DNA from: RHLJ01 sp963974345
Lineage (GTDB): Bacteria > Bacteroidota > Rhodothermia > Balneolales > Balneolaceae
Assembly (NCBI GenBank): GCA_963974345.1
Contig: CAXBBW010000005.1
Coordinates: 161,112 to 225,111 of the forward strand
Length of the DNA: 64,000 bases
Direction: 5' to 3'
In this document: positions 43,792 to 51,200 of the stretch, piece by piece
How the letters are laid out: each line of letters begins with the position of its first letter
Position numbering within the stretch: position 1 is the stretch's first letter
The notes under the pieces: model-generated
Seen by the model: the letters and a program-made list of their open reading frames with translations, nothing else
What the model was told of the DNA's origin: nothing
Databases searched by the model: none
Translations under genes and position numbers: made by a program

Positions 43792-44177
43792 TCACGAACT
43801 CCCAGTTCGGTTATGGCATCCGAAATTAGCCACTTTATATTATCCATATTTTCGAGAACTTCCTCATCGGTAAATCTTAAAACAGTAAACCCGAAATTCT
43901 CCAATTCCTTTTGTCGCTTTAAATCGTTGAGCCGGACTTCCAGTTGATTATGAGAACTACCATCTACTTCGATTACTAGTTTTAACTCCTGACACATAAA
44001 ATCGGTAATGTAATTCAAAACCGGACGCTGTCTTTTGAAAGTGTATCCCGTTTGTTTCTTTGATAAGGCATATTTCCACAAACAGGCCTCCGCTTTAGTC
44101 GCTTTCTTCCTGTTCTTAGATGCTAGTTTTTTAAGGTTTTTATTGTATCCGAAATTATTTGATTTGTGAGCTTTCAT
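43779..44177 (-). CDS. DUF559 endonuclease-like protein (Vsr/PD-(D/E)XK fold)
   Basis: A 132-residue protein of the DUF559 family, related in fold to very-short-patch-repair endonucleases. Characteristic pattern: KKATKAEACLWKYAL, GYTFKRQRPVLNYITDFM, then LVIEVDGSSH and NFGFTVLRFTDEEVLEN. Likely catalytic acids are D59 and E70/D72. Basic N-terminus. It is isolated, between direct double-hairpin repeats (43736-43791 and 44404-44459), and its 3' end runs into the first. The physiological substrate of DUF559 proteins is not established. Base composition of the flanks, much more GC-rich than the neighbouring genes, suggests the unit arrived as a package. Confidence 0.85.
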   Translation of the reverse strand: MKAHKSNNFGYNKNLKKLASKNRKKATKAEACLWKYALSKKQTGYTFKRQRPVLNYITDFMCQELKLVIEVDGSSHNQLEVRLNDLKRQKELENFGFTVLRFTDEEVLENMDNIKWLISDAITELGVRESSL

Positions 44178-44250
44178 GATTTGGTCTTTTGGAAGTTAGA
44201 CCGGGGTGAGGGGGATTCCTTACAAAATTTTCCCAGACCGTCCTCTCCCT

Positions 44251-44296
44251 GCTTCATTCGCAAGCTAATGAAGCTGTCCCTCCCGGAGGAGGGACA
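44251..44296. repeat. Double hairpin, diverged third copy
   Basis: GCTTCATT (44251-44258) pairs with AATGAAGC (44267-44274), and directly after it TGTCCCTCC (44275-44283) pairs with GGAGGGACA (44288-44296). Same architecture as the two flanking repeats but different bases and reversed hairpin order. Confidence 0.55.
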
Positions 44297-44403
44297 CAAT
44301 ATTGCTCTTACGTTTTTTCGAAGCCTAGAACTGTCTCCCTTAGTGAAAATCATTTTACAGACTTCGATTTCTTAACTAGCCCAATTCTAGATCAACGCTT
44401 CGG

Positions 44404-44459
44404 CTGTCTCTCCTTGGGGAGAGACAGAAATCAAACTTGTTTGATTTCAGAGGGAGGAC
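44404..44459. repeat. Double-hairpin repeat, copy 2
   Basis: Direct copy of 43736-43791: CTGTCTCTCC with GGAGAGACAG (loop TTGG), then GAAATCAAAC with GTTTGATTTC (loop TT), then AGAGGGAGGAC. Differences from copy 1 fall in the loops and the 3' tail, leaving both stems intact. Confidence 0.75.
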
Positions 44460-44488
44460 GGTGTGGCTACCAGTTCATACACAAATCC

Positions 44489-44530
44489 GACGTCATCCTG
44501 ATCCGTCAGCTGACGGATCAGGATGACGTC
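44489..44530. repeat. Perfect 42-base palindrome
   Basis: Bases 44489-44530 are exactly self-complementary with no spacer, centred on CAGCTG and ending in GACGTC at both sides. It carries GTCATCCTGA-type repeat sequence in both directions and probably arose by fusion of two inverted repeat ends. Confidence 0.9.
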
Positions 44531-44594
44531 CATGCAAAAATTACTTTTTTCGCTATCTCTTTGATTTGTCTCTGGAAGGGTGGTAGATTTTAGA

Positions 44595-45113
44595 ATGAGA
44601 AAAAAGAGAAAAAAATTAGGACAATATATTGATGGTAATCATGAATATGAGTTTTCAGAAGAAGATTTTTTGGCTAACTACGCCTCTTTAATCGGCTTAA
44701 TAGTTTTAAAATTTAACTCTTTAGAAAGTGAGTTAAACTCTAATATTTGTACTATTATAAATGGTAGAAGTGATATTGTTGGAGTAGCAATTATTCACAA
44801 AATGAATTTTTCTTCTAAAGTTGATTTATTTAAGCGTTTGATAATGATAATGGATTTATCAAACGAGATGAGTGTAGATATTGATAAATTCTTAAATCAA
44901 TTAAGAGAATGTGCCATTCTTAGGAACGCAGTTGTTCATTCAGAATGGGAAAATATTTCTTCTGATAAATATGTTTATTCTACAATCAAATTTTCCAAAG
45001 ATAGTATTGATCAGGAATACACTCAATTTACCCTTGAATCATTAGAAAAAATTAAAAATTTAATAAATCAAACTTATCTAGAGTTTGGATTAATTGAGGG
45101 AATATTAAATTAA
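44595..45113 (+). CDS. HEPN-like protein of unknown function
   Basis: A 172-residue, all-alpha, AT-rich protein that I do not recognise as a named family. It contains RNAVVH (R110, H115) in the segment CAILRNAVVHSEWE, matching the Rx4-6H motif of HEPN domains, many of which are RNases in toxin-antitoxin and defence systems. The preceding helices (FLANYASLIGLIVLKFNSLESELN) fit a HEPN-type bundle. The ATG at 44595 is used; GTG at 44580 is an alternative. There is no antitoxin-like partner next to it. It sits between the palindrome cluster and the convergent polA gene, with stops 9 bases apart. Function inferred weakly. Confidence 0.55.
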   Translation: MRKKRKKLGQYIDGNHEYEFSEEDFLANYASLIGLIVLKFNSLESELNSNICTIINGRSDIVGVAIIHKMNFSSKVDLFKRLIMIMDLSNEMSVDIDKFLNQLRECAILRNAVVHSEWENISSDKYVYSTIKFSKDSIDQEYTQFTLESLEKIKNLINQTYLEFGLIEGILN

Positions 45114-45122
45114 ACTATTGAT

Positions 45123-47876
45123 TTAATGCGCCTCTAGCCAATTCTCCCCAATTCCAGCTTCTACTTTTAGCGGGACATCCATTTTCATGGCACTTTCCAT
45201 TAACGCGGTGATTTTTGCAGGAACGGTTTCTAGCTCACTTTCGTGTATTTCGAAAATCAATTCATCATGTACCTGAAGTAGCATTCGGCTTTTTAGGTCA
45301 TTGTTTTCCAGATAATCATGAATGTTAATCATTGCAAGCTTAATGATATCAGCAGCTGTCCCTTGTATGGGCATATTTATAGCTACACGTTCCGCAAAGC
45401 CTCTAGCATTCCAATTACTGGAGTTTATATCAGGAATGTACCTACGTCTGCCTAACAGCGTTTTTACATATTCATGTTCTTTAGCAAACACTTTCGTTTC
45501 ATCAATATATTTTTGAATATTTGGAAAGCGGTTGAAGTATTCTTCAATCATTTCCTTCCCTTCGCTATTTTCGATTCCCAGATTTGTTGCTAACCCATAA
45601 GCACTCAATCCATAAGGAATTCCAAAATTTACTTCTTTGGCTTTGCGCCGGTGATCTTGGGTGACTTCTTCCAATGAATCTAAATGAAAAATCTCTTTAG
45701 CTGTTCTAGCATGTATATCTTCCCCATTCTTAAAGGCTTGAATCATCGCTTCATCTTTGGCAATATGCGCAATTACACGAAGCTCAACTTGAGAATAATC
45801 TGCCGACATTATTTTGAATCCATCTTCAGCAATAAACGCTTTGCGGATTTCACGTCCCCGAGCTGTTCGAATTGGGATATTTTGGATATTTGGATTCGAA
45901 GAAGCCAATCGACCTGTTGCTGCTACAGTTTGGTTGAAGTCAGTATGAACCCGATTCGTATCTGGGTTAATCATAGAAGGTAGCGCATCTACATAGGTAG
46001 ATTTCAGTTTCGCGAGTGATCGATATTCTAAAATCGTACTTGGAAGTTCGTACTTAACAGCAAGCTTGGTTAATACAGATTCATTGGTCGAATATTGACC
46101 TGTTTTGGTTTTCTTACCAGATGGCAGTTCCAACTTATCAAACAATATCTTACCAAGTTGCTGGGGAGAATTGATATTAAACTCCTCTCCTGCTTTATCA
46201 TAAATTTCTTTTTCTAATTCTGTGATATCGGTTTCCAAATCTTTCGAAAACCCCTCGAGCATATCAATATCTAATCGAACACCATAATATTCTATATCAC
46301 CAAGAACTTCCATAAGTGGAAAATCACAGGTATTAGCAATTTCCTCAAGTTCGTCTTCTTTGAGTTGTTTGCTCAGAATTTCATACAGTTGAAGAGTTAC
46401 ATCGGCATCTTCACAGGCATATAAATACACTTCTTCAGGAGTTAGATCTGCCATCGTTTTTTGATTCTTACCTTTACCAATCAATGCCTGAATTGGTACA
46501 GGTTCATATCCCAAATACTTTTTTGCTAGCTCATCCATTTTAATCTTCTGACTCGCATCAACCAAATAAGCAGCCACCATCGTATCGAAGGGTTTACCTT
46601 CTATTTTAACTCCATGTCGGAATAACATGGTGTAATCGAATTTGTAGTTATGCGCTACTTTGATGGAGTTTTTATTACCAAAAATTGGTTCTAAAGCATT
46701 CAGAGCTTCTTTCTCATTCAAACCACCTTCAACATTTACAGGAATATAATATCCTGTTCCGGGTTTTATACAAAAAGAGAGTCCAACCAGGTTTGCTGAG
46801 ATTGGATTTGGGGAATCGGTTTCGGTATCAAAACAGACTACTTCAGCCTTCGAAAGTTCTGAAGCAAGCTCCTTAACTCGATCAAGAGAGTTAACTAATT
46901 CGTACTCATTGTTTTCTTCATCTAATTTCTGAAGTTCTTCTTGTTCCCCAATTGAACCAAATAAATCAACTTGATCGCCTGATTTATCAGCTACTGGTCC
47001 GTCTTGTGCTAAGTATTTTTTTGTGAGAGTTCTAAATTCCATCTTTTTGAAAAAGAGTCCAAGATCCTTCCTATCAAAACCACTCCATTCGAGTTCTTCC
47101 CATTCTTTTGTATTGGGTACATCCGTTTTTATGGTAACCATAAACTTTGCATGCATCGCTTGATCTGCAAATTCCTGCAAGCTTTCCCTTTGGCGTTTTG
47201 CAGTTATGGTATTTGCTTGAGCGATACATTCTTCTAAGGTTCCAAATTGATCAATTAGTTTTGGAGCTCCTTTTTTCCCAATTCCAGGAACTCCAGGAAT
47301 GTTATCCGCCGTGTCACCCAAAATGGCTAACACATCTATTACTTTCTCTGGATACACTCCAAAATAATCCATTACTCCTTCTCTATCGATAATATCAAAT
47401 CCACCGTCTTTGTTATTTGGCTTCATCATTTTGATGTGGTCATGCACCAATTGCATAAAATCTTTGTCGGGTGTTACAAGTAGTACATCAACATCATCTG
47501 CATTAGCACCAGATGCTATGGTACCAATAATATCATCTGCCTCGTATCCATCCTGCTCAATATTCTGGATTCCCCAAGCGGTTAGCATTTCTTTTATGAT
47601 TGGGATTCCTTGACGAAGTTCATCAGGCTGAGGAGGACGTTGAGCTTTATAAGTCTCGTCTTTTTCATGTCTAAATGTTGGAGCATGAGTATCCCACGCT
47701 ACTGCAATATGAGTTGGTTTTTCTTCTTCCAACATCTTCTCTAAAGTATTTGCAAAACCTAAAATTGGTCCGGTAGAAATCCCACTACTATTTTTAAGGT
47801 TCGCGTTTATGAAAGCAAAATGGGCACGATAGGCTAGTGCCATTCCATCTAAGAGAAAAAGAAGTTTCTTCGACAT
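45123..47876 (-). CDS. polA: DNA polymerase I
   Basis: A 917-residue family A polymerase with all three domains. The 5' nuclease (1-300) has LLFLLDGMALAYRAHFAF and GYEADDIIGTIA. The 3'-5' exonuclease domain (about 330-500) retains CFDTETDSPNP and KVAHNYKFDYTML, so proofreading is probably active. The polymerase domain has motif A SADYSQVELRVIAHI, motif B RRKAKEVNFGIPYGLS and motif C LQVHDELIFEI. It fills gaps and removes Okazaki primers. The adjacent HEPN-like gene converges on it. Confidence 0.97.
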   Translation of the reverse strand: MSKKLLFLLDGMALAYRAHFAFINANLKNSSGISTGPILGFANTLEKMLEEEKPTHIAVAWDTHAPTFRHEKDETYKAQRPPQPDELRQGIPIIKEMLTAWGIQNIEQDGYEADDIIGTIASGANADDVDVLLVTPDKDFMQLVHDHIKMMKPNNKDGGFDIIDREGVMDYFGVYPEKVIDVLAILGDTADNIPGVPGIGKKGAPKLIDQFGTLEECIAQANTITAKRQRESLQEFADQAMHAKFMVTIKTDVPNTKEWEELEWSGFDRKDLGLFFKKMEFRTLTKKYLAQDGPVADKSGDQVDLFGSIGEQEELQKLDEENNEYELVNSLDRVKELASELSKAEVVCFDTETDSPNPISANLVGLSFCIKPGTGYYIPVNVEGGLNEKEALNALEPIFGNKNSIKVAHNYKFDYTMLFRHGVKIEGKPFDTMVAAYLVDASQKIKMDELAKKYLGYEPVPIQALIGKGKNQKTMADLTPEEVYLYACEDADVTLQLYEILSKQLKEDELEEIANTCDFPLMEVLGDIEYYGVRLDIDMLEGFSKDLETDITELEKEIYDKAGEEFNINSPQQLGKILFDKLELPSGKKTKTGQYSTNESVLTKLAVKYELPSTILEYRSLAKLKSTYVDALPSMINPDTNRVHTDFNQTVAATGRLASSNPNIQNIPIRTARGREIRKAFIAEDGFKIMSADYSQVELRVIAHIAKDEAMIQAFKNGEDIHARTAKEIFHLDSLEEVTQDHRRKAKEVNFGIPYGLSAYGLATNLGIENSEGKEMIEEYFNRFPNIQKYIDETKVFAKEHEYVKTLLGRRRYIPDINSSNWNARGFAERVAINMPIQGTAADIIKLAMINIHDYLENNDLKSRMLLQVHDELIFEIHESELETVPAKITALMESAMKMDVPLKVEAGIGENWLEAH

Positions 47877-47971
47877 TGATTGTATTTTTCGAACTAACGT
47901 TAGTCTAGGAAGCTAATGGTTTTGAAGGATAGTTGTGAAGTTTGAGTACTGATATTGATTACTTTATTTTA

Positions 47972-48055
47972 TCATATCGAGCAAAGCGAGATATCTAAAG
48001 AGATTTAATAAATTATTTTTTAGATTTCTCAGTCACCAAACTCCTTCTAAATGAC
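47972..48055. repeat. MITE/REP-like inverted-repeat element, contains copy B
   Basis: Lies in the 278-base gap upstream of polA. It begins TCATATCGAGCAAAGCGAGA and ends CTAAATGAC. The ends are imperfect inverted repeats. Its right half, 48021-48056, matches 1969-2004 at 30 of 36 positions. The remainder of this gap shows no further feature. Confidence 0.5.
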
Positions 48056-48154
48056 AGATAGTTTTATATAAATTGATTCTCTTTCCCAAAAACAAAACTT
48101 TTTGCCTATTATTACGAACACAGTCCCCAATCAACTAACTGAGTAAATACACTC

Positions 48155-49348
48155 TTGAGTTTAAAGAACGAAGCACAATCGGGTTACGGAACCAAAAAAT
48201 TCTATCAGGAATATGTTTCTGGAATGAGTCGCGCTCGTATTTCGAAAGAACTTACAGCAGATACCGATCGACTTAAATTATTGTATAAAGAAGCTGTAGC
48301 TGATATAGAACGTCAACAAGGACAGCAACTTCCAGGACATGTTAAGTTCATGCGCTTGTTTGAGGATTTAACTCAACGTCTTAATCCAACTCGACGGCTT
48401 GCATTTGGAGTTGGATCTTTAAGCTTTGTTGGACACTATTTACTCAACTTTTTTGGGCTCTCAGAATTCATTTTCTTTTCAGGATTGATGATCCCTCTAG
48501 CTTTCTCTTCTATGTTTTTATTGTTGCTAGTTGAACTTTTGGAGAAATCAGATGTACAAAAAGAAATCGATCTTGCCCGTGATATTCAATTAAGTCTCCT
48601 TCCAGGTACTTCTCTTAATAAAGATAAACTTGAAGTGTATTCCTTTGCCCATACCGCTAAAGAAGTTGGTGGTGATTATTTGGATGTGATTGATACCGAT
48701 AAAGGTACTTACGTTGTAATTGCCGATGTTTCGGGGAAAGGATTAAGTGCAGCTTTGTACATGGTACGTATGCAAGCGTTGGTAAATTTGTTGATTCATA
48801 AAGAACAACCGTCTCCTAAAGACCTTTTCCTCCAGCTAAACGATTTTGTGAAAAGTAATCGTAAAGATAAAACCTTTGTTACTGGGTGTGTGGCTTTCTT
48901 CCCTAATGATAAAGAAGAATTTGAATACGTTCGTGCAGGTCATAATATCCCAATTTATTACAGCCGAGAAAGAGACACTACGTTCAACTTAAAAGCAAAT
49001 GGTTTTGCTTTAGGAATGACAACTACAGCTATGCTTAGTCAACATCTTGAAGTTAAAAGATTTCATTTCAAACCTGGTGATTCTGTACTCTTATATACCG
49101 ATGGCTTAAGCGAAGCTCGTAACGAACGAGGGGAAGAATACGGTGAAGAGCGTATCGAATCTTTGATGGAAATTTATGGCTCTCTTCATGCTAAAACGGT
49201 AGTTCAGAAAATTCAAACCTCTTTAGAAGCTTTTATTGGTACTGTAGAACCTGCTGATGATGTAACCTTTACATGTGTTCACAGACCTGAAAAAGCTGGG
49301 ACTTCAAAATTGATTAGCGAAGCCAAAGTAGTTGACTCTCGAAGTTAG
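48155..49348 (+). CDS. SpoIIE/RsbU-type PP2C serine phosphatase, membrane-anchored
   Basis: A 397-residue protein. A cytoplasmic helical N-terminus (1-75) precedes two membrane helices (about 85-105 and 108-130), a short linker with DVQKEIDLARDIQLSLLPG, and a PP2C-like SpoIIE domain (about 150-385). Metal-binding motifs are VGGDYLDVI, VIADVSGKGLSAAL, LYTDGLSEA, and PADDVTF. Such phosphatases dephosphorylate anti-sigma-factor antagonists in partner-switching. No STAS or anti-sigma kinase gene is adjacent, so the partner is elsewhere. The start is TTG at 48155, as no ATG precedes the conserved region; an internal ATG lies at residue 24. Confidence 0.88.
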   Translation: MSLKNEAQSGYGTKKFYQEYVSGMSRARISKELTADTDRLKLLYKEAVADIERQQGQQLPGHVKFMRLFEDLTQRLNPTRRLAFGVGSLSFVGHYLLNFFGLSEFIFFSGLMIPLAFSSMFLLLLVELLEKSDVQKEIDLARDIQLSLLPGTSLNKDKLEVYSFAHTAKEVGGDYLDVIDTDKGTYVVIADVSGKGLSAALYMVRMQALVNLLIHKEQPSPKDLFLQLNDFVKSNRKDKTFVTGCVAFFPNDKEEFEYVRAGHNIPIYYSRERDTTFNLKANGFALGMTTTAMLSQHLEVKRFHFKPGDSVLLYTDGLSEARNERGEEYGEERIESLMEIYGSLHAKTVVQKIQTSLEAFIGTVEPADDVTFTCVHRPEKAGTSKLISEAKVVDSRS

Positions 49349-49421
49349 TTACACTTTTTTCTTCAATTTTCCCCAATTTAAAAAAGAAGGATAATAAAGC
49401 CAATTATAGAAACAAAGTTAG

Positions 49422-49922
49422 TTACTGATAACTGAGGTTTTTGTAACTATTCTTTTGTGTAAAAACCCCATATTTAAATAGTAAAGAGAGGGTAAATATC
49501 AATCCTATGCAAGAAGCGTATATATCATTTATATCATAGATGTTTTCTCCTCCCAAATCATGAATTTTTAGTTCTTGAGTGATTACAAATACCGCCGAAA
49601 GAAATCCACTTATCAAATACAAAAACTCATCCTGAAATAAGTTTCTATCAAATCGCTCTCTACACCAATTCCTAAAAACAAATAAAATAGTACTTACTGA
49701 AGATAACCCTAATACAGCCTCTGCAAAGTTGGGATAGGAAAAAAGTGCCGTAGTAAAAAAACTATCTGGAATAGTTGAAATAGCCCAAGGTCTGAGTATC
49801 CCTTTTATTATTGGAAAAGTTAAAAAAACAACTAAGTAAGTATACAGAATAGGCTTGCTATATCGATATTCCGTTCTAAAACGATTGTTAAAAGAATCCT
49901 CTGTAGTAATAAAGGGACTCAT
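49422..49922 (-). CDS. Membrane protein in ECF sigma operon (third gene)
   Basis: A 166-residue integral membrane protein with about four helices (around ILYTYLVVFLTFPIIKGIL, FAEAVLGLSSVSTILFVF, FLYLISGFLSAVFVI, CIGLIFTLSLLFKYGVF). Family not recognised. The ATG at 49922 overlaps the upstream stop by 1 base; a GTG at 49925 would overlap by 4. It is the last gene of an operon with an ECF sigma factor and another membrane protein, so it may help sense or transmit the signal. Confidence 0.65.
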   Translation of the reverse strand: MSPFITTEDSFNNRFRTEYRYSKPILYTYLVVFLTFPIIKGILRPWAISTIPDSFFTTALFSYPNFAEAVLGLSSVSTILFVFRNWCRERFDRNLFQDEFLYLISGFLSAVFVITQELKIHDLGGENIYDINDIYASCIGLIFTLSLLFKYGVFTQKNSYKNLSYQ

Positions 49923-50566
49923 CACTTTTCCTCTTCCAATTCTTTAAGTGATTCTTCGAGAGCATTCATCTGTTTCTCATATCTACTACACTGCCCTCTT
50001 TTGGATAAGAAATAGGAAAGAAGCCCTAATAAAAGGGAAGCAATCAGTGAATAAACAATAAATTTAGGATTTGTAAATGCACCAATTCCTCGTACATAAG
50101 ATACTATTGTAAGTATTAGGATGGTAAAAGGAAGTACAAAGGTATCCGAAAATATTTTAGCTTTTATAGCACCGCTAAGTATTTTTATAACACTATTAAT
50201 TGACGTTTTTAAATCAGATTCATATTCCTCAATTTTAATAACCTTCCTATAACTATAGAAATTAAAGATAGAAATGAAGGCGATAACTAATCCAAATATT
50301 AAATAGAAAATCCCCGTTTCTATATTTGTTATTTTATCAAATAATAATTCCTCTCGATTGAACGCAAGAATTGAAAAGCCAAGCATAAAAACTGAAATAG
50401 TTCCTGCATATAAAACCTTCTGCTTCATTTGCCTTTTTACTTTAGAAATGGCCGTATTAGATTTTTGCTTAATAAGTTCACGTATTCCCTCTTCACTTAT
50501 GAAATAACCTTCTCCAAGCTCATTAGATGTTTTCTGCCATACATTTTTTAGTTGTTCTAATTCCAT
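49922..50566 (-). CDS. Membrane protein, candidate atypical anti-sigma factor
   Basis: A 214-residue protein. A cytoplasmic N-terminal segment (MELEQLKNVWQKTSNELGE, about 45 residues) is followed by four membrane helices and a C-terminal coiled coil (EKQMNALEESLKELEEEK). It starts 1 base after the ECF sigma gene. No zinc-binding HxxxCxxC anti-sigma motif is visible. Proteins starting LEQLKNVWQ next to ECF sigma genes recur in Bacteroidota-type genomes, so an anti-sigma role is likely but unproven. Confidence 0.6.
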   Translation of the reverse strand: MELEQLKNVWQKTSNELGEGYFISEEGIRELIKQKSNTAISKVKRQMKQKVLYAGTISVFMLGFSILAFNREELLFDKITNIETGIFYLIFGLVIAFISIFNFYSYRKVIKIEEYESDLKTSINSVIKILSGAIKAKIFSDTFVLPFTILILTIVSYVRGIGAFTNPKFIVYSLIASLLLGLLSYFLSKRGQCSRYEKQMNALEESLKELEEEK

Positions 50567-50567
50567 G

Positions 50568-51065
50568 CTAGGCCTCCACTATATCTTTTAGCTTATTACG
50601 TATTCTAGTCATTTTAACACGTACATTATTCTGAGTAATGCCTATTATATCAGCAATTTCTTCGTTATCACGATCTTCTAAGTATAGTATTATTATTGCT
50701 TTTTCAACTTCATTTAGTTGATTAATTGCAATTCTTAGCATTCTTTTTTCTTCACCAAATTCTTCCTCTTCATTTTCAAGAGAAAACTTATCCAGATGCT
50801 CAGGTAATACAGAATCCTCTTTCTTTTTCTTTGCCTTTCTCAAATGCTGAATCGAAATGTTAAAAGCTACCCGATACATCCATGTAGAAAATTTAGCATC
50901 GCCCTTAAAAGAGGGATATGACTTCCACAAGTGAATTAAAATTTCCTGAAATAAATCTTTACGGTCCTCACTATTATCACAGTACATATTACACACTTTA
51001 TGCACTATGCCCTGTGACTTTTCAAGCCTTTCTAAAAACTCTTTTTCAAGAGAGCTACTATTCAA
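50568..51065 (-). CDS. ECF RNA polymerase sigma factor
   Basis: A 165-residue sigma-70 factor with regions 2 and 4 only. Region 2: HKVCNMYCDNSEDRKDLFQEILIHLWKSYPSF, KFSTWMYRVAFNISIQHLRKAKKK. Region 4: EKAIIILYLEDRDNEEIADIIGITQNNVRVKMTRIRNKLK. The start codon is TTG at 51065, with no better ATG before region 2. It is the first gene of a three-gene operon with two membrane proteins, presumably its regulators. Confidence 0.9.
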   Translation of the reverse strand: MNSSSLEKEFLERLEKSQGIVHKVCNMYCDNSEDRKDLFQEILIHLWKSYPSFKGDAKFSTWMYRVAFNISIQHLRKAKKKKEDSVLPEHLDKFSLENEEEEFGEEKRMLRIAINQLNEVEKAIIILYLEDRDNEEIADIIGITQNNVRVKMTRIRNKLKDIVEA

Positions 51066-51152
51066 ACCAGATATACTAAGTTAGTTAACCTTCTAGAAGG
51101 TATGTTGAAGAAAAATTCATAGAATTACAGTAACTATAAATTTTTTCAAAAA

Positions 51153-51180
51153 AAAAGCCATACCTAACGGCATGGCTTTT
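51153..51180 (-). terminator. Terminator of tkt
   Basis: Stem AAAAGCCAT (51153-51161) with ATGGCTTTT (51172-51180), followed on the minus strand by a T-run. It lies 21 bases beyond the transketolase stop. Confidence 0.8.
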
Positions 51181-51200
51181 AAAATTTGTACTCATATTAA

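Larger units (their letters stand above)
44178..44579. repeat. Repeat-filled noncoding stretch beside the DUF559 gene
   Basis: About 400 bases without a credible gene. Contents in order: a GGTGAGGGGG-type segment, a double hairpin at 44251-44296, a plain stretch, the double-hairpin repeat copy 2 at 44404-44459, and a perfect 42-base palindrome at 44489-44530. The short frames across it are shadows of the repeats. Confidence 0.7.

Noticed and set aside
43779..44177. DUF559 gene as part of a restriction-modification system
   Set aside because: No methyltransferase or partner gene is present.
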